In this document: positions 21,196-32,794 of the stretch, in pieces
Numbering within the stretch: position 1 is the first letter of the stretch
How the letters are laid out: each line of letters starts with the position of its first letter
Assembly: GCA_030141605.1 (NCBI GenBank)
Contig: JAQGDQ010000180.1
Coordinates: forward strand, 188,001-252,000
Length of the DNA: 64,000 nt
Direction: 5' to 3'
Source: Tubiluchus corallicola
Lineage: Eukaryota > Priapulida > Priapulimorpha > Priapulimorphida > Tubiluchidae
Program-made: the position numbers and the translations under genes
The notes under the pieces: model-generated
Databases searched by the model: none
What the model was told of the DNA's origin: nothing
The model's input: only the letters and a program-made list of their open reading frames with translations

Positions 21196-21640
21196 CTATG
21201 GTTCTAAGACAGGTTGCTCTATTGTACAAGCACTTTGCCTTACGTTGAACAAATATTTACAGACGTACATAAAGTTGTTAAACATGATTTCTCTCATGCC
21301 TTGCAGTATACAGACATCCATTAACGTACATTAATATGTCCTAAAAGTTGCCCGCTTTTACTAAAGATAATGGAACTTGGTTTTGAATTACAAGAGAACG
21401 ATTAGAAAATTTATAAATAAAAAATGCACAAAATTCATGCATAATAGCTCAGAAAATCAGTTAGTATTAAGCTTACCATTAAAACAATGTAATTTGCTGT
21501 TACTGTAAAAATACTACTAACCACAGTAAATGTAAGAACTACTAGTTTTTTTGTTTACCTTTTATACAATGTAAATGCACCAAGAGAACTTTTTTCAATT
21601 TAAAATGGTTATAGCAATAGATAGCTAGTTACCATGGGAG
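21196..21640. other. Intergenic DNA without recognised features
   Basis: AT-rich; nothing identified. Confidence 0.4.
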
Positions 21641-21643
21641 TTT

Positions 21644-22020
21644 AATAAGCCTCTCCACAGTTTCCTTGTGCGCACACACAGTTGCTGTAGGTCAAAGGTT
21701 AAGTGTACCCCAGCAATGTGTCTTAACTACAACCGTCACGTGATATCTGGATAAAGCAAAGCCATCTACATCAGTTCAGTAACTTCAGTTGTTTTGCGTT
21801 GATGCATTAATCCATGCATAGAATGATTTACTAGAAGGATTTTGATTGCGAATGAGAAAAACTGAACTAAGAAAGGTTCTAGCTAGCTGTTAAAACTGTT
21901 ACTATTACAACAGCATGGGCTGATGGCATTGTCAAGTGTACACTAATGTGTTGTCTGGTACACTTAACCTTTGACCTTTTCACGATCATTATCAATCGAC
22001 GGAATCCGAAAAGGCTTATT
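21644..22020 (-). mobile_element. MITE family B copy, inverted
   Basis: Ends AATAAGCCTCTCCACAGTTT and GAAAAGGCTTATT; the interior is the reverse complement of the other B copies. Confidence 0.8.
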
Positions 22021-22476
22021 CTCATGCACTAGTTCTGAAAATTTAACATACCCTGACTGCACTGTGAATTTCACGTAACTACAGCCGTCCACTCATCGAT
22101 GATCTTGCCCATTTCACAGACTGTTGAAACTGTGGCCCAGGAATTTTGTTGTCATGACACGTGTACCACGAGTTGATTCACACAAATTTGTGAAGCCCAT
22201 GTTTACGCTGCTACCTTTGCAGGTAGTTGCAACACACAGCCAAACATTAAACTGATTGGCATACAATGCCAACGACTTATACAATGACTTACAACTACAA
22301 TTTAAACAACTACAATTGCTCAACTATAACAAAGAATATTACATCTGCTGGGGGAAAATACAGGACAATGGTGAATAAATGGTAATGATCACATAGCCTT
22401 GCATTTTTGAAAGCCATATTTTCCTTACATTTCCTTTACTTCACTTTTTACCTTATCCCTCTTTATTCTCACAACT

Positions 22477-22916
22477 TTAAAGGACAAGAAATGGTCTAGT
22501 TAAGGCAAGTCTCAGAAAAATTTTGCTAAAGAATTATAACTGTTAGAGGCATCTTAAGATTTTATCAGAATTTTCTGTTTGTTTTCATTTTAAATACTCC
22601 CGCGAGACTGTCACGGCGGCGCCATATTAGTTGGCGTCACAGAACCACAACACAAATCTTTATAGTATACGTGTTCAGAACTCACTGCGACTGTGTTCGA
22701 GTGATGTAATGCCACGTGATCAATCACATGCTGGCTTTTCAATTGGCGGACTAAATGAAACATGTCTGCACCAACAGTTACTGCTGATTTTACAAAAATT
22801 GGAGTAAATGCGAAAACGTGAGTATTTTATTCGCTTAAAATTATACTCAGGTGATATAATTTTTTACTGCGAATTTTCTGAGGCTTACTTTGGTTGGTCA
22901 TTTTCTTGTCCCTTAA
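22477..22916 (+). mobile_element. TTAA MITE family A, complete copy
   Basis: Starts TTAAAGGACAAGAAATGG and ends ATTTTCTTGTCCCTTAA, giving inverted termini with TTAA on both sides (440 bp). This copy defines the family ends. A 90-codon frame overlapping its right end is not supported as a gene. Confidence 0.85.
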
Positions 22917-23369
22917 GTATGTGTCTATTTTGCCCTGTAGTCAAACCATCCCTCATCATGGGCCTGTGGCATCTGTCAAAAAAGATCAAATATCAAAATG
23001 GGGATAGGTTTCACAATTTGTTCAAAATTATGTTAATGGATGTCAACAGATGGCGAATTGGTGATGCCTCAAGTTCTTAAATTTATCTGTAATATTTTCA
23101 TGTTAATTTTGTTTGGGTGATAACTTTTTCTATTCTATTCTAATGGCAGAAAACCGACATCAATTCTAACAAACAGCGTTTTTTGTTAGTTTTGTTTTTG
23201 TAGCATTTTTGTTAAGGCTTTCTCAGTGCAAGATACTTATGCTTGCTATTAAGTTGGACTCTGATGATCTTGAGGTCCTTGAAAGAGGTGCAGTGACTTA
23301 TGTATTGTATTTTAAACGATTCTCATGACACTTCTTCATTGAAGTATTGACTTTTGAAAATGACTGGTC

Positions 23370-23832
23370 CAGTGGCAGCTCATAGCTAAAATTAGTTGGG
23401 GCGCTGGTTCAGAAAATTCTTAGCCATTGTGTAAAATGAAAGAAATGAATGAAAGTTTATACATTAACTTGAAAAAATTCTAAACAAAAAGAATATTTTT
23501 TCTTACTTATTGCCTAAATTGTCGTAGTTTGAGCTTGATCCATTCACATAAGCACATGACAACTGACAACAAACTGTGTGAGCAACAGTACTTTCTCTAC
23601 CTGGGCTCAGACTTGTGCACATGGCCACATGCGCATAACAGCCAAACACCGTGTTGCTGGAGCACACTGTGCTGGGTTGTGAAGCAAACAGTACTACTCT
23701 TACGTGCTCTGGTTCCGTACAAGTATAAAGAAAGAACTAAAGAAAAGTCTCATTATATTGAATATTATAGATAATATCAAGTGAAATAGGGGGTGCTGCA
23801 GTTCCACAGTACATATACACGAGCCACCACTG
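23370..23832 (+). mobile_element. hAT-like MITE family E copy 2
   Basis: Ends CAGTGGCAGCTCATAGC and GAGCCACCACTG; the interior (GACAACTGACAACAAACTGT, GGGGGTGCTGCAGTTCCACA) matches 19085-19612. The flanking duplication is unclear. Confidence 0.8.
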
Positions 23833-24068
23833 AACGGTCTAATTTAGTAATGCATTAGTTCCAAAAACAGTGTGATGGTGTCAAAAAAAGATCTGAAACT
23901 TCGATATTTTTGACCAAAGTTTTTTTAAATTCTTTATTCAAATATCAATTTTTAACAACAGCAGCCCTAATTTAATAAATATAAACATTAATGATAAGAG
24001 GGCATGTTTCAATTTGAGCAAGTGCTTGGCTGTGTATTTTAATTAAACTAAGGAAAATAACTTAATAG

Positions 24069-24510
24069 TCAGTGTCCGATTCTTTGTTTCACTTTAGAGT
24101 AATGTGGAATAATTTACCAAGTAAAATAAAACAAGCTGGCAATATAAATAAATTTAAGAAACTTTTTAGAAAAATATTTACTAGAAAACGTGTGATTTGA
24201 TAAATGATGTAAGATGTAAATTTTTTACCATAATTATAAAATTTTATCGTACTAATCAAATTTTCATCTGCACGTACCTGTGTGTATATATTGTACTAAC
24301 TGTGTACTATGTGCACTTTTAATTCATTTGCACGTACCTGCGTGTTTATATTGTACTAACCGTGTACTATGTACTTTGCACTTTTAGCTGTAATTTTACT
24401 TCCTATACATTGTCGATGTATTTTACGTTGTTTTAACGGACATATAAGTTCTCTGGATTTCAGTTCATAGATGTACTATAAATAAAATACAAAATAATAA
24501 ATAACTAGAG
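24069..24510 (+). mobile_element. 3' end of a non-LTR retrotransposon, 5'-truncated
   Basis: The frame 24069-24200 encodes SLFHFRVMWNNLPSKIKQAG, then NINKFKKLFRK and a stop. This is the typical ORF2 C-terminal tail of CR1/L2/jockey-like LINEs (WNxLPxxIxxAxxxxxFKxxL). A 3' UTR follows, ending in a TAAATAAAATACAAAATAA-type tail. The same UTR end appears at 33420-33715. Confidence 0.72.
24262..24400. repeat. About 60-bp duplication in the LINE 3' UTR
   Basis: TTGCACGTACCTGCGTGT and ATTGTACTAACCGTGTACTA occur twice in tandem. Confidence 0.8.
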
Positions 24511-25439
24511 GACTATTTTTCATAACGAGTTACACTCAGGTACCGGTGCCGCCACACATTCGAAAGCAGCAGAATCTGCGAATGAGCCTGCACTCTTGAA
24601 ATGTGCCAGACTGAGAATGTATAAAAATGCAGCAGCGAACAGATAAAATACAATGAAATAACCACTACATCAGTTTTATTTAAAACTTACACGTACAAGT
24701 TTATATCATATAATGTTATAAAGAGACAGCACAGAATGATGTCATACAACAAATAGCACATGTAGAAGGAAATATTAATCGCATTCAACAGAGTAAATGA
24801 TCTATTATGTGAAAGAGTAAAAACAACAATTTATTTGTGCAAAATGCATTGCCTTTGAATCAGAGAACTAGGAACATTTTTATCATTAATATAAAGTTGA
24901 AATCAAAATTGATGGTATGACTTATCTAACATCCACAATAACAAACTAATAACAACAGTAGTATAGATGCAGGCCATAAAAGATGAACAGGTCTTCACTG
25001 TGTTGAAAAGAATACGTAATTCAAAAACATGATTACTGATCATCTTCAAAACTGCAGACACGAAAAAATTAAAAAATCAAGCACACTATCATATTCCAAA
25101 ATTAGATGGGTAGTAGCATCAGCATTTTATTATAAAGTTATAAAAAATATAATGGTAAGACAATTAAAGTTTATTGCAATTCAACAGACTGGTATGGTAC
25201 AAGAACTACAACAGTTATCTTAAATTAATTCCAAAAAAAACAATATTCGTAATATTAAAGCACCACGCACCAATGCAATTACGATTATGCACGACTGAGT
25301 TAAATGTTAAGATTTGACTGAAATCAGGATTGAGCAAAGCAAAAGCAAGATAAATTAAAGTATGACAACACAAGTAATAATAAGCTAACGCATAATCTAC
25401 AATTTAATAGGGCATGTTACCTACATAGAATTCGGTTGG
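24511..25439. other. Intergenic DNA without recognised features
   Basis: AT-rich; a 64-codon frame at 25029-25223 has no recognised similarity. Confidence 0.4.
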
Positions 25440-25447
25440 GAAATTTC

Positions 25448-25921
25448 TAGTGATGGGCGATTAATAGATTAATCGAGATTGCAACAGTGTATAAATTGAT
25501 ATAATCTGCGATTGAACAGTAATTCAGTTAAACGAGAGCAAAATGCTTGTGTTACACACTGACTAAAAGGCAGTTTTATCCGAAATAAACAGAATTCTTG
25601 CATTTCTTCTTTGTTTTTCACACCTTACATAACGCACACAATAGCAAACCATCGTGTTGCAAACTGAGGCTTCTTATTCTCTTCACGTGACGTGTGTAAT
25701 GACCAGGTAACAGAGCAGCTGATGAATGCACGTGTCTATAGAAACAGTTTCCGAGTACAAAAATGACAGAAAGAAGAAGTTTATAGGCTGTATTTCAGTG
25801 CTGCAATGTTTGAAAAATATGGATAAAACACTAAAAAATTACCGCAAATATTAATCGCGACATCGATTTACAAGAGCAAGTTTGTAATCGAATTAGAAAA
25901 TTTCAAAATCGCCCATCACTA
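25448..25921. mobile_element. hAT-like MITE family I
   Basis: TAGTGATGGGCGATTAATAG and AAATCGCCCATCACTA are inverted termini. Flanks GAAATTTC and CAAGTTTC form a degraded 8-bp duplication. The left end recurs at 52272-52376 and a right part near 49130-49390. Confidence 0.82.
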
Positions 25922-26263
25922 CAAGTTTCTTCGATTTAAAAGTGCCCTAGGTGATAGGCAGTTAATGATTATCAACACCTTTATATTATGCAGGACAACT
26001 AAGTGTCGTAAAAGAATTTATTGCTCTGCATTATCAGGTTCATGAACGCTTAAGTCATAAAACTTCAAGTTAATATAATAGCCAATATGCACTGGCAGGT
26101 GGGCGTTACTTATAATAATAACAAAGTTGGGGTGTAGTTAAAGTGGCTTAGCTGGTGCCATACTGAGAACAAAGAAAACGTTGAATGTAGTTTTTTTTAA
26201 ATGGGCTGCGGGAAACAGAATAATCAATTTCAGACGTTTTATATGTGTCGAAGTTTCGCATTC

Positions 26264-26490
26264 ATTAAAGGACAAGAGGAGGGGTACCTGAAGTACATTT
26301 GAAAAAAAAATCGCCTTAAAACATTATATTATTTTACAACAATTTTATGCGTAGATCGTACGCAAGTTGAAAGGAATTTTTGTTCGTTTTCATTTTAAAT
26401 CTCCCGCAACACTGTTCCGAAGTCACCATTACATGACGTAATATACGCACAACATAAATCAGGGGAAGAAAATGCAATGTTAAATTATCT
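26264..26490 (+). mobile_element. TTAA MITE family A, 5' part
   Basis: Starts TTAAAGGACAAGAGG and follows the copy at 4744 through AAATCAGGGGAAGAAAATG; right end not found. Confidence 0.65.
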
Positions 26491-26494
26491 CCCA

Positions 26495-26935
26495 AAGAAC
26501 TTTCCCTGCAAATCCGTATTAATTAGCATTTCGCTTACCTGCTTGAAAGACTTATGTAACTAGAAAAGAAAATCATTAATTATTTAAATGTTTTCACCAA
26601 TTGGTAAAATGTCATTGGCCCATATCCGCTCACTAACCAAAAACGTATTTTTAATCTTATTGACAAGATGCAGTCATTTAAAATTTTACTCAGTTATCAG
26701 TTAGCGACGTGTGTGCTACGAATGCTCTGATTATTTTTTCAAACTTTACTCAGTGTTAGATAACAGCTGCAACTAACGGTCATCGCGGGAGTGCAAACTT
26801 ACATGTTTTATAGTGTTACTACCTTCGCAAGTCCTGTATGCAAAAAGGCAGTAGGTAAGTTGAACAAAATGTTAAGACAAACTTTTTAAGGTTTATGTAA
26901 CTGAAGGGTTTTCTTGTGCTTTAAATAGTGGTACA
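26495..26935 (+). repeat. Dispersed repeat family H copy 1
   Basis: Shares GCTTACCTGCTTGAAAG, GTGTTACT..GCAAG and GGGTTTTCTTGTG with 41255-41560 and 57280-57705. No terminal repeats were identified. Confidence 0.7.
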
Positions 26936-28380
26936 GATTATAAGGTATTTAATATCAGCGATTTTTGCTGCACTGACAAGTTTGTATTAAATGATCAGGT
27001 GATGGTATTTCAATATGGAACAATTGTGCATCTACGTCTTGAACAATTTTGAGGTGAAAAAATGTGAAAACAGAAACAAAATTCTCATCAAAGATAAGAA
27101 AAAGTTATTCAAAAGATAGGTCAATGTTTGCTTCTAATTAGTAAAAATCAATTACTGAATCTTCGTTATGCAGGTCTTTCTGACGAAATGTAGATGTTCG
27201 TGCTTCAAATGACATAGGTATATCAAGTATAAAAATGGTGCAAGTAAATTTAAATTGCAAAATAGCGATAAATATAGGTAAAATAAAGAAGTTTAACTAT
27301 TGTTTTTGCACACTTACGTACAATGCGTGCAATGAGTCTATATGTCCATTTGCAATTGGTGAGATCATTGGCAATTAAAACCACTGCTGTGTTGGTGGTT
27401 GCTTGTTTTCCATGCAACATTGTGCACTTTTGTCCTACAGCTATTGCAGTTGTTTTCTAGGATCTTGGTCATTAGTAAATTGTACAACTTCATACAACAC
27501 TAGTGCAAAATTTATGCTTTATGCTCACAGTCAAATGTTGTGCACCGCAAGCACAATAAAATACGTATTTTAAATAATAAAATTCATTGAGAATTCTTTT
27601 CTGCCGGGTTAAACATGTCATAATTTGTGTAGTTTTCATTTTCTGCTGCATTTGAAGTAACAACGTTACATTTGATGTTAAACGTCGCATTTGAAACAAT
27701 TACTATCCACAAATAAAGTTTTCCTGTCTACATTTATTGTAATGTTACTCAAATCTTGATTTAATGCTCTATGCCATACTTTAAATGAAAATGTCCTATT
27801 TGATGTTACCGATGTCTACATTTGATCAGAAAAACCAGCAATAGTGTACAAACAGTCTCGAAAAGAAGCACTAATGAATTTAAGAGAAAGGCAGAAAACG
27901 ATTTGAAAGTCAGTACAGCAACACTTAGCATGTACGCTAAGCAAGCATTTTGGGTGAGTAGGAACTGTATATGTGCCACAATGATGGCCTAGTAACACAC
28001 CGTACTTTTTACAAAGCAAGCAATGGAACAAAAACACACTTAGGTGATTCATGAAGCATGACAAGCATGGTGAGAAAACTCTGCAAACCTATCCTTTACA
28101 AGAGAGCAAAATAAATAAATAGCACCGCTACATTCGAATATGCCCTGCATGAGTAAATAGCAAGTTAACAGTCTAGTGAATGTACAGCTAAACTTAGTGA
28201 TAGGGCAGCTCAGTCCAAACTGCAGCCAACAGATAAAATGCAAGCCAAACGACAAATGGTGCAGGTTTTACATTTTTTGATCGTATTGAAAAACATGATT
28301 GAATCATCTTTCAACTTAACAATTTTTTATCTTTCACGTAAAAATATTGTATTGTGAGTTTTGTAACAAAAGCGAAATCT
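26936..28380. other. Intergenic DNA, nothing identified
   Basis: AT-rich; several short frames, none with recognised similarity or splice context. Confidence 0.4.
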
Positions 28381-28620
28381 GTTTCTCTCTCTCCTTTTCT
28401 CTTCCTCTCTCTTCTCTCTCCCTCTCCCTCTCTCTGTCTGTCTCTTTCTCTCTCAAACACACACACACACACACAGTCTCTCTTTCTTTCCCACTCTCTC
28501 TCTCTGTCTTTTTCTCGTCTCTTTTTCTCCGCTCCCTCCTCTCTGCCATTCCCCCTCACTCTTTCCTCTCCCTCTTTCTCTCTCTTTTTTCTCTGCTCTC
28601 TCCTCTCCCCCTTTCCTTAT
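28381..28620. repeat. Polypyrimidine (TC)n tract with (CA)n core
   Basis: About 240 bp of almost pure C/T on the plus strand with a (CA)n block near 28456. Any frames across it are artefacts. Confidence 0.95.
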
Positions 28621-28671
28621 GCATCTGAATTTTTTTCAAAACTTTGGCAATATATGCTGAAAGAGTTTGTT

Positions 28672-28696
28672 TTTATTTCGATGTTCTGTATTTATT
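28672..28696 (-). terminator. candidate poly(A) signals for NCK
   Basis: Two AATAAA hexamers on the minus strand (28677-28672 and 28696-28691), about 400 nt past the NCK stop. No nearer canonical hexamer was seen. Confidence 0.3.
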
Positions 28697-29075
28697 TGAG
28701 CTGTCTGACGGGCCCTAGCTTCATTATCTTTCACCCACTTACTTCTGTTGCTTTCTATAAATTTTAGCTAAGAAACATGAAGGAATGGCTGCAGATAGGA
28801 AACACTAAAACTGAGAAATTTCATTTTGTTATTTTACAAAATATGCATGAAATGTTAGCTAAGTAGATTAGTTTACGTTTACGTGATTTAAGTAAAAATG
28901 AGAAATTAGTTTCAAGCATGTATTATTACTACCTTTCGTTGTCCAGCAAATGATGAAATCTTACTGATGAAGAATGTCGCCTTTGTAGATCTCCTTTAGA
29001 TATAAATAAAGTGCATAACAGTAAAACATAGTCAGCTGTAACACACATCCTGAGCATGCGATCATTATAACACGA

Positions 29076-30356
29076 TTATGACGGCTTAACAAACGCTTTT
29101 ATAAGGAACATTTTTTCTCCTTTTGGACTCGTGTAAATGGGAGCCTTTTTGTAATGCTCCACTAAATCATCAAGACACTTGAACTTTCGCTGCCCAATGC
29201 AGTACAAATCTGATTGCAGATGAACTCTAAAATGTTTATTCCTGTTGGGAGCTTTCATCGATATCGAATAATCACCCACGTTTGTTTCACTATCGCGCAC
29301 AAGAAAGTCACCGTCGGTTGCGTGTTCATTCAGAAGGTTGTCAGCCTGCGATCGTGTTATTCTGCCATAGTACCAGTCTTTTCCAGACAATGGCCCACTA
29401 GCATTCGCAAGTGTTGCATCACTATCTACTACTTCCCCACTACCTTGCCTATGCTCACTAGAACTAGAACTCGTTGCGCCAACCGACATGTCGCTAAGTT
29501 GCTTATTTAAGGCAGCCATTATATGATCGTTTGCTTCAACGGGCACCGCGTTGCTGCCGTTCGTTGCAGCTGTATTGTTTTCAGTGGGGTCAGACTCAGT
29601 CATAATCTTAACGTAATTTCTTGGCACAAGTCCGGTCTCGTTGTTACAATTTCTAGCTAACCACCACTCTGGATCATTTTCTGGCTTCTCTATAATATCT
29701 AAACACTCTCCCCTCACGAAATTTAATTCTTCTCGATTTCGGGAATTGAACGGGTACAAAGTCACTACACTGTGTATCTTGTCTGAAAACGTATGATCAC
29801 TAGGAGAAATTTCTAAGCTTTGAAAACTGTCGTCGTCAAGTTCTTGTACGTAATTGCTTGGAAACCAACCTGTTTTACCTTCATGTTCACCACGCCACCA
29901 GCCATCATTGCTCTTCTCCATTACCAAGAGCTGCGTTCCCTTAACAAGGGATAATTCATCATCACGGGTTGCATCGTATTTGAATTTCACAAATGCCGGA
30001 ATATTCAGCATAACTGAAGAATCCGGAGTAGCGCGATCATATATTTTAATGATTCCGTCACTGTTTTCTGTTTCACTACCCAGTGGCGGAGTTGGCGTGA
30101 ATCTGCCATCGCTACCCTTCCGCGTCTTAACCTTCCGGCGAATACTATCAAATATAGACACCTTTTCTCTTTTCACGTAATTCGAAGGTATAAAACCAGA
30201 CTGTCCCTTTGCATTCTGAACCTTCCACCAGTGCTTAGAATCGTCGAGTAGCTCCAGCCGCTCATTCTTTTTTATATTCAGTTCTTGCACACCTTGCGCT
30301 TCGTAGTCATATTTTGCTATGACCCAACACGGGCATTCTTCGTTCGTTTTTGACAT
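29076..30356 (-). CDS. NCK: NCK adaptor protein (SH3-SH3-SH3-SH2), intronless
   Basis: A 426-aa cytoplasmic adaptor that couples phosphotyrosine sites, through its SH2 domain, to proline-rich actin regulators such as WASP/PAK-type partners bound by its SH3 domains. SH3-1 is about 11-62 (AKYDY, HWWKV, FIPSNYV), SH3-2 about 118-171 ([17 protein letters not shown]), SH3-3 about 194-250 (TLYPF, EWWLA, LVPRNYV) and SH2 about 327-422 (DWYYGRI, FLVRDSE with the phosphotyrosine-binding Arg354). Length and domain order match the family. The frame has no intron, stop or shift, so it looks functional, not a dead retrocopy. The start ATG lies 65 bp after the stop of NR2C2AP on the same strand. It is a single NCK-type protein; I do not assign NCK1 or NCK2. 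Confidence 0.95.
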   Translation of the reverse strand: MSKTNEECPCWVIAKYDYEAQGVQELNIKKNERLELLDDSKHWWKVQNAKGQSGFIPSNYVKREKVSIFDSIRRKVKTRKGSDGRFTPTPPLGSETENSDGIIKIYDRATPDSSVMLNIPAFVKFKYDATRDDELSLVKGTQLLVMEKSNDGWWRGEHEGKTGWFPSNYVQELDDDSFQSLEISPSDHTFSDKIHSVVTLYPFNSRNREELNFVRGECLDIIEKPENDPEWWLARNCNNETGLVPRNYVKIMTESDPTENNTAATNGSNAVPVEANDHIMAALNKQLSDMSVGATSSSSSEHRQGSGEVVDSDATLANASGPLSGKDWYYGRITRSQADNLLNEHATDGDFLVRDSETNVGDYSISMKAPNRNKHFRVHLQSDLYCIGQRKFKCLDDLVEHYKKAPIYTSPKGEKMFLIKAFVKPS

Positions 30357-30421
30357 GTTGCTTTCTCCCAGTCAAGTGAATCGTAAATACATAAAGACAA
30401 ACGGTCACTAACAGTAAGATT
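30357..30421 (-). other. 65-bp NR2C2AP-NCK intercistronic gap
   Basis: A short AT-rich gap with no poly(A) hexamer. It holds AG dinucleotides after moderately T-rich stretches (ACTGTTAG; GACTGGGAG eight bases before the NCK ATG) that could serve as cis or trans splice acceptors. The frame after the NR2C2AP stop is not continuous with NCK, so a readthrough fusion is not encoded. Confidence 0.6.
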
Positions 30422-30847
30422 CTAGCACGCTATGTCGACGTGCCCACAAATATCTAGCTTATAAATAGTCACTCGACCAAAAAAATCCGTTGAAGAGTTA
30501 AAAATTAACTTCAGCACATTAATGGGAAAATCAAGCTTAACATTAAAACTCTGCAAGGAATTTACGTCCTCGGGATAAAGATCACAGACTTTCTTCAAGC
30601 TGTCCAGACTAACACCAGCTTCCAAGCTACAGTCCTGACCGACAAATCCACCTTGAAACTGAATGTCGATCTTCTCCGCAATAACGGAATTCTTAAAGCT
30701 TATAAGAACCCACTGAGGCGAACCCTGGTGTGAATTCCAACAGGTGTCGCTGTCACCATCAAACATGTACTTCTTTCCAAACTGTTTTACGTCCCTATTT
30801 AAGACTGAGCTGACGCGGACATCAACATCGGAAAGTAGTGAAGTCAT
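30422..30847 (-). CDS. NR2C2AP: Nuclear receptor 2C2-associated protein (NR2C2AP/TRA16 homologue), intronless
   Basis: A 141-aa protein made almost wholly of one galactose-binding/F5-8C-like beta sandwich. In vertebrates NR2C2AP binds the orphan receptor TR4 (NR2C2) and represses its activity; whether that role holds here is unknown. Family landmarks are RVSSVLNRDVKQFGKKYMFD near the start, then DTCWNSHQGSPQWV, IQFQGGFVGQDC, YPEDVNSLQSF and DFFGRVTIYKL near the end. The ATG at 30847 is preferred because MTSLLSD fits the family N-terminus; the frame extends five codons further 5' only to a TTG. There is no intron. NCK follows after 65 bp, and no AATAAA was seen in the 3' end of this gene or in the gap. 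Confidence 0.92.
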   Translation of the reverse strand: MTSLLSDVDVRVSSVLNRDVKQFGKKYMFDGDSDTCWNSHQGSPQWVLISFKNSVIAEKIDIQFQGGFVGQDCSLEAGVSLDSLKKVCDLYPEDVNSLQSFNVKLDFPINVLKLIFNSSTDFFGRVTIYKLDICGHVDIAC

Positions 30848-32786
30848 AACAAGTGCAAGCAAATCCTATTACAATCCGTACTTTGCAGGCAAATGAAATT
30901 CTGGTAAAAATAAAATACAAGTGTCCACAATAAACATTTGTACGTATGTATACATTCACTGGTTTGGATCACAAACACAATGTGCAGCATAAAAATACGT
31001 CCCATAAATTTTCTGGGCCATCAGAGGTAACTGAACCATTGTTTTTTATATTTTTTACTTAGGACAGAGTAAGGAGAAAAGCAAGCATCAAACTTTGCTT
31101 TAGAAACAAGTACCAAAGAGACTTTGCGAGTTTAGTATCACGCTTGACGATATGAACTTTTTCAGTATTTTAGCTAACTAACAATCTGCAAACTAAAATC
31201 TGTAGACCAGACTGGATCTCTTGATAATGTAACTATCATGCCAGCTTATTAACAACATTCTCACCCAAGCAAAGCAGGATGCCACTCATGGCAAGAAACG
31301 ACAAAACTAACAAAAACCACATTAATGCTCAGAAAATGGCATTTCTGAAAAAATATATCCTGGTCGCGACATTATCATGAGCTTCCACTAGTAAGCAAAA
31401 CTGTTTTGAACAGTTTAGACTTGCAGATTAATGGATTAACTTTCGACAGGATTAACTGATTAACTTTTGACCAGATTAACAGATTAACTGTTTTGTCTTA
31501 AGTCCTCCTTAAGGGCATTAAGTCCTCCACACATTGGGCAGATGATCTAGTTTCAAGTCTTTCATGTGACTAAATTTATAATGTCACTTCAGTGGCTTAC
31601 AAAGATTTTAGAATGCAAAAATGCCACTTATTATAAAACAGAGTTGTTTGTTTCACAAATAATACATTACCTATCTACAATACAATACCAAATTGAAACA
31701 AACAGAATTGTATACATTTTATCAACTACTGCAGAAATGTTATAGAAAATAACAGATATTCTCATGTATTTTTATGAATTTAGGTATTAATCTGCAACAC
31801 TAGCCTAAACTACATTCTGTTAGCCATAACTAATAATAAATTTAATAAACTATTTCAGCACAAAACGGCAAGCAAGAGGTTTAAGTAGGTTTTGTTATCC
31901 CGGAATTTCTATTTGAAATTTTTTTCACTGAGAACCACATTTGGTTGCAGCCTCATAGGCGTGTACGCAAACATAGTTGCTTACTAGTAGCAGTAGTTGG
32001 CTTACTTTCAAACTGGTCTAAGCTTACAGCAGTCCCAATTTTTGTACAGCTACTTGATCTAATAAAAAATCATTTTTAGTCATAGTGAACGAATTTTTGA
32101 AAGCTAAAACATTTTTAAAAGCGTGGCTTCTTTAATGCGCTGCAATACAAAGAGTTTAAGTGGGTAGCTAATCATTTTTTTTAAATTTGCTTTTTATTGA
32201 GTATCTTAGTTACGATTTGTTAATCATGTCATTGAATTTATAGAAAACTTTTTGTTTCTTTTAATGTACATATTTGTATTTGTGTTGATATGATCTTAAG
32301 CAATCTTAAAATGTTAAATGGGACAGACGTAGGCACAAGCAATAGACAATATTAAGGTTACAGAGCCGTTGTAAAACTAAGATCTGACGCACAAGTGTTA
32401 CTGTTACTAGTGTTAGGCCTATGTAGTAACTGCGTACCGGTAGCCATAAGCACACTGCTATGCAATAGACTAAACCAAAAAGAGCAGAAAACATCCACAT
32501 ACCTGACTTAAACTGAATGAGTGTATGCTGTCATATAACGGTATTACTCAAGTTGGCTTTTTAATCATCCAAGAATTTGTAATAAATGCTTAATTTTAAC
32601 ACAGAATTCAGATGAGCTCACTTACAGTTTGTAACACTGTACTTGAAACTTGTTCACTTGTTTCCGCATGTGCGCGCACTTGGCGCAGCCGATTTCACAC
32701 TTTTCGCTCACGCAGCTACAGAGTTAGCTTATGCAATCACCATACACGAACAACTTATTTGGCAGGCACAATTCTAAAATAAATGA
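30848..32786. other. Intergenic DNA between divergent NR2C2AP and URB2
   Basis: The left part holds the 5' region of the NR2C2AP-NCK pair. No other gene or shared repeat was seen. Confidence 0.4.
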
Positions 32787-32794
32787 ATGTCTGG

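Noticed and set aside
22808-23080. 90-codon gene
   Set aside because: Its first part lies in a complete TTAA-flanked MITE; no family similarity.
28311-28767. Arg/Glu-rich and Ser/Leu-rich frames
   Set aside because: Created by the (TC)n and (CA)n simple repeat.
29076-30356. NCK as a dead processed pseudogene
   Set aside because: The frame is intact over all four domains with key residues kept, there is no poly(A) remnant or clear target duplication, and it sits beside another intact intronless gene.
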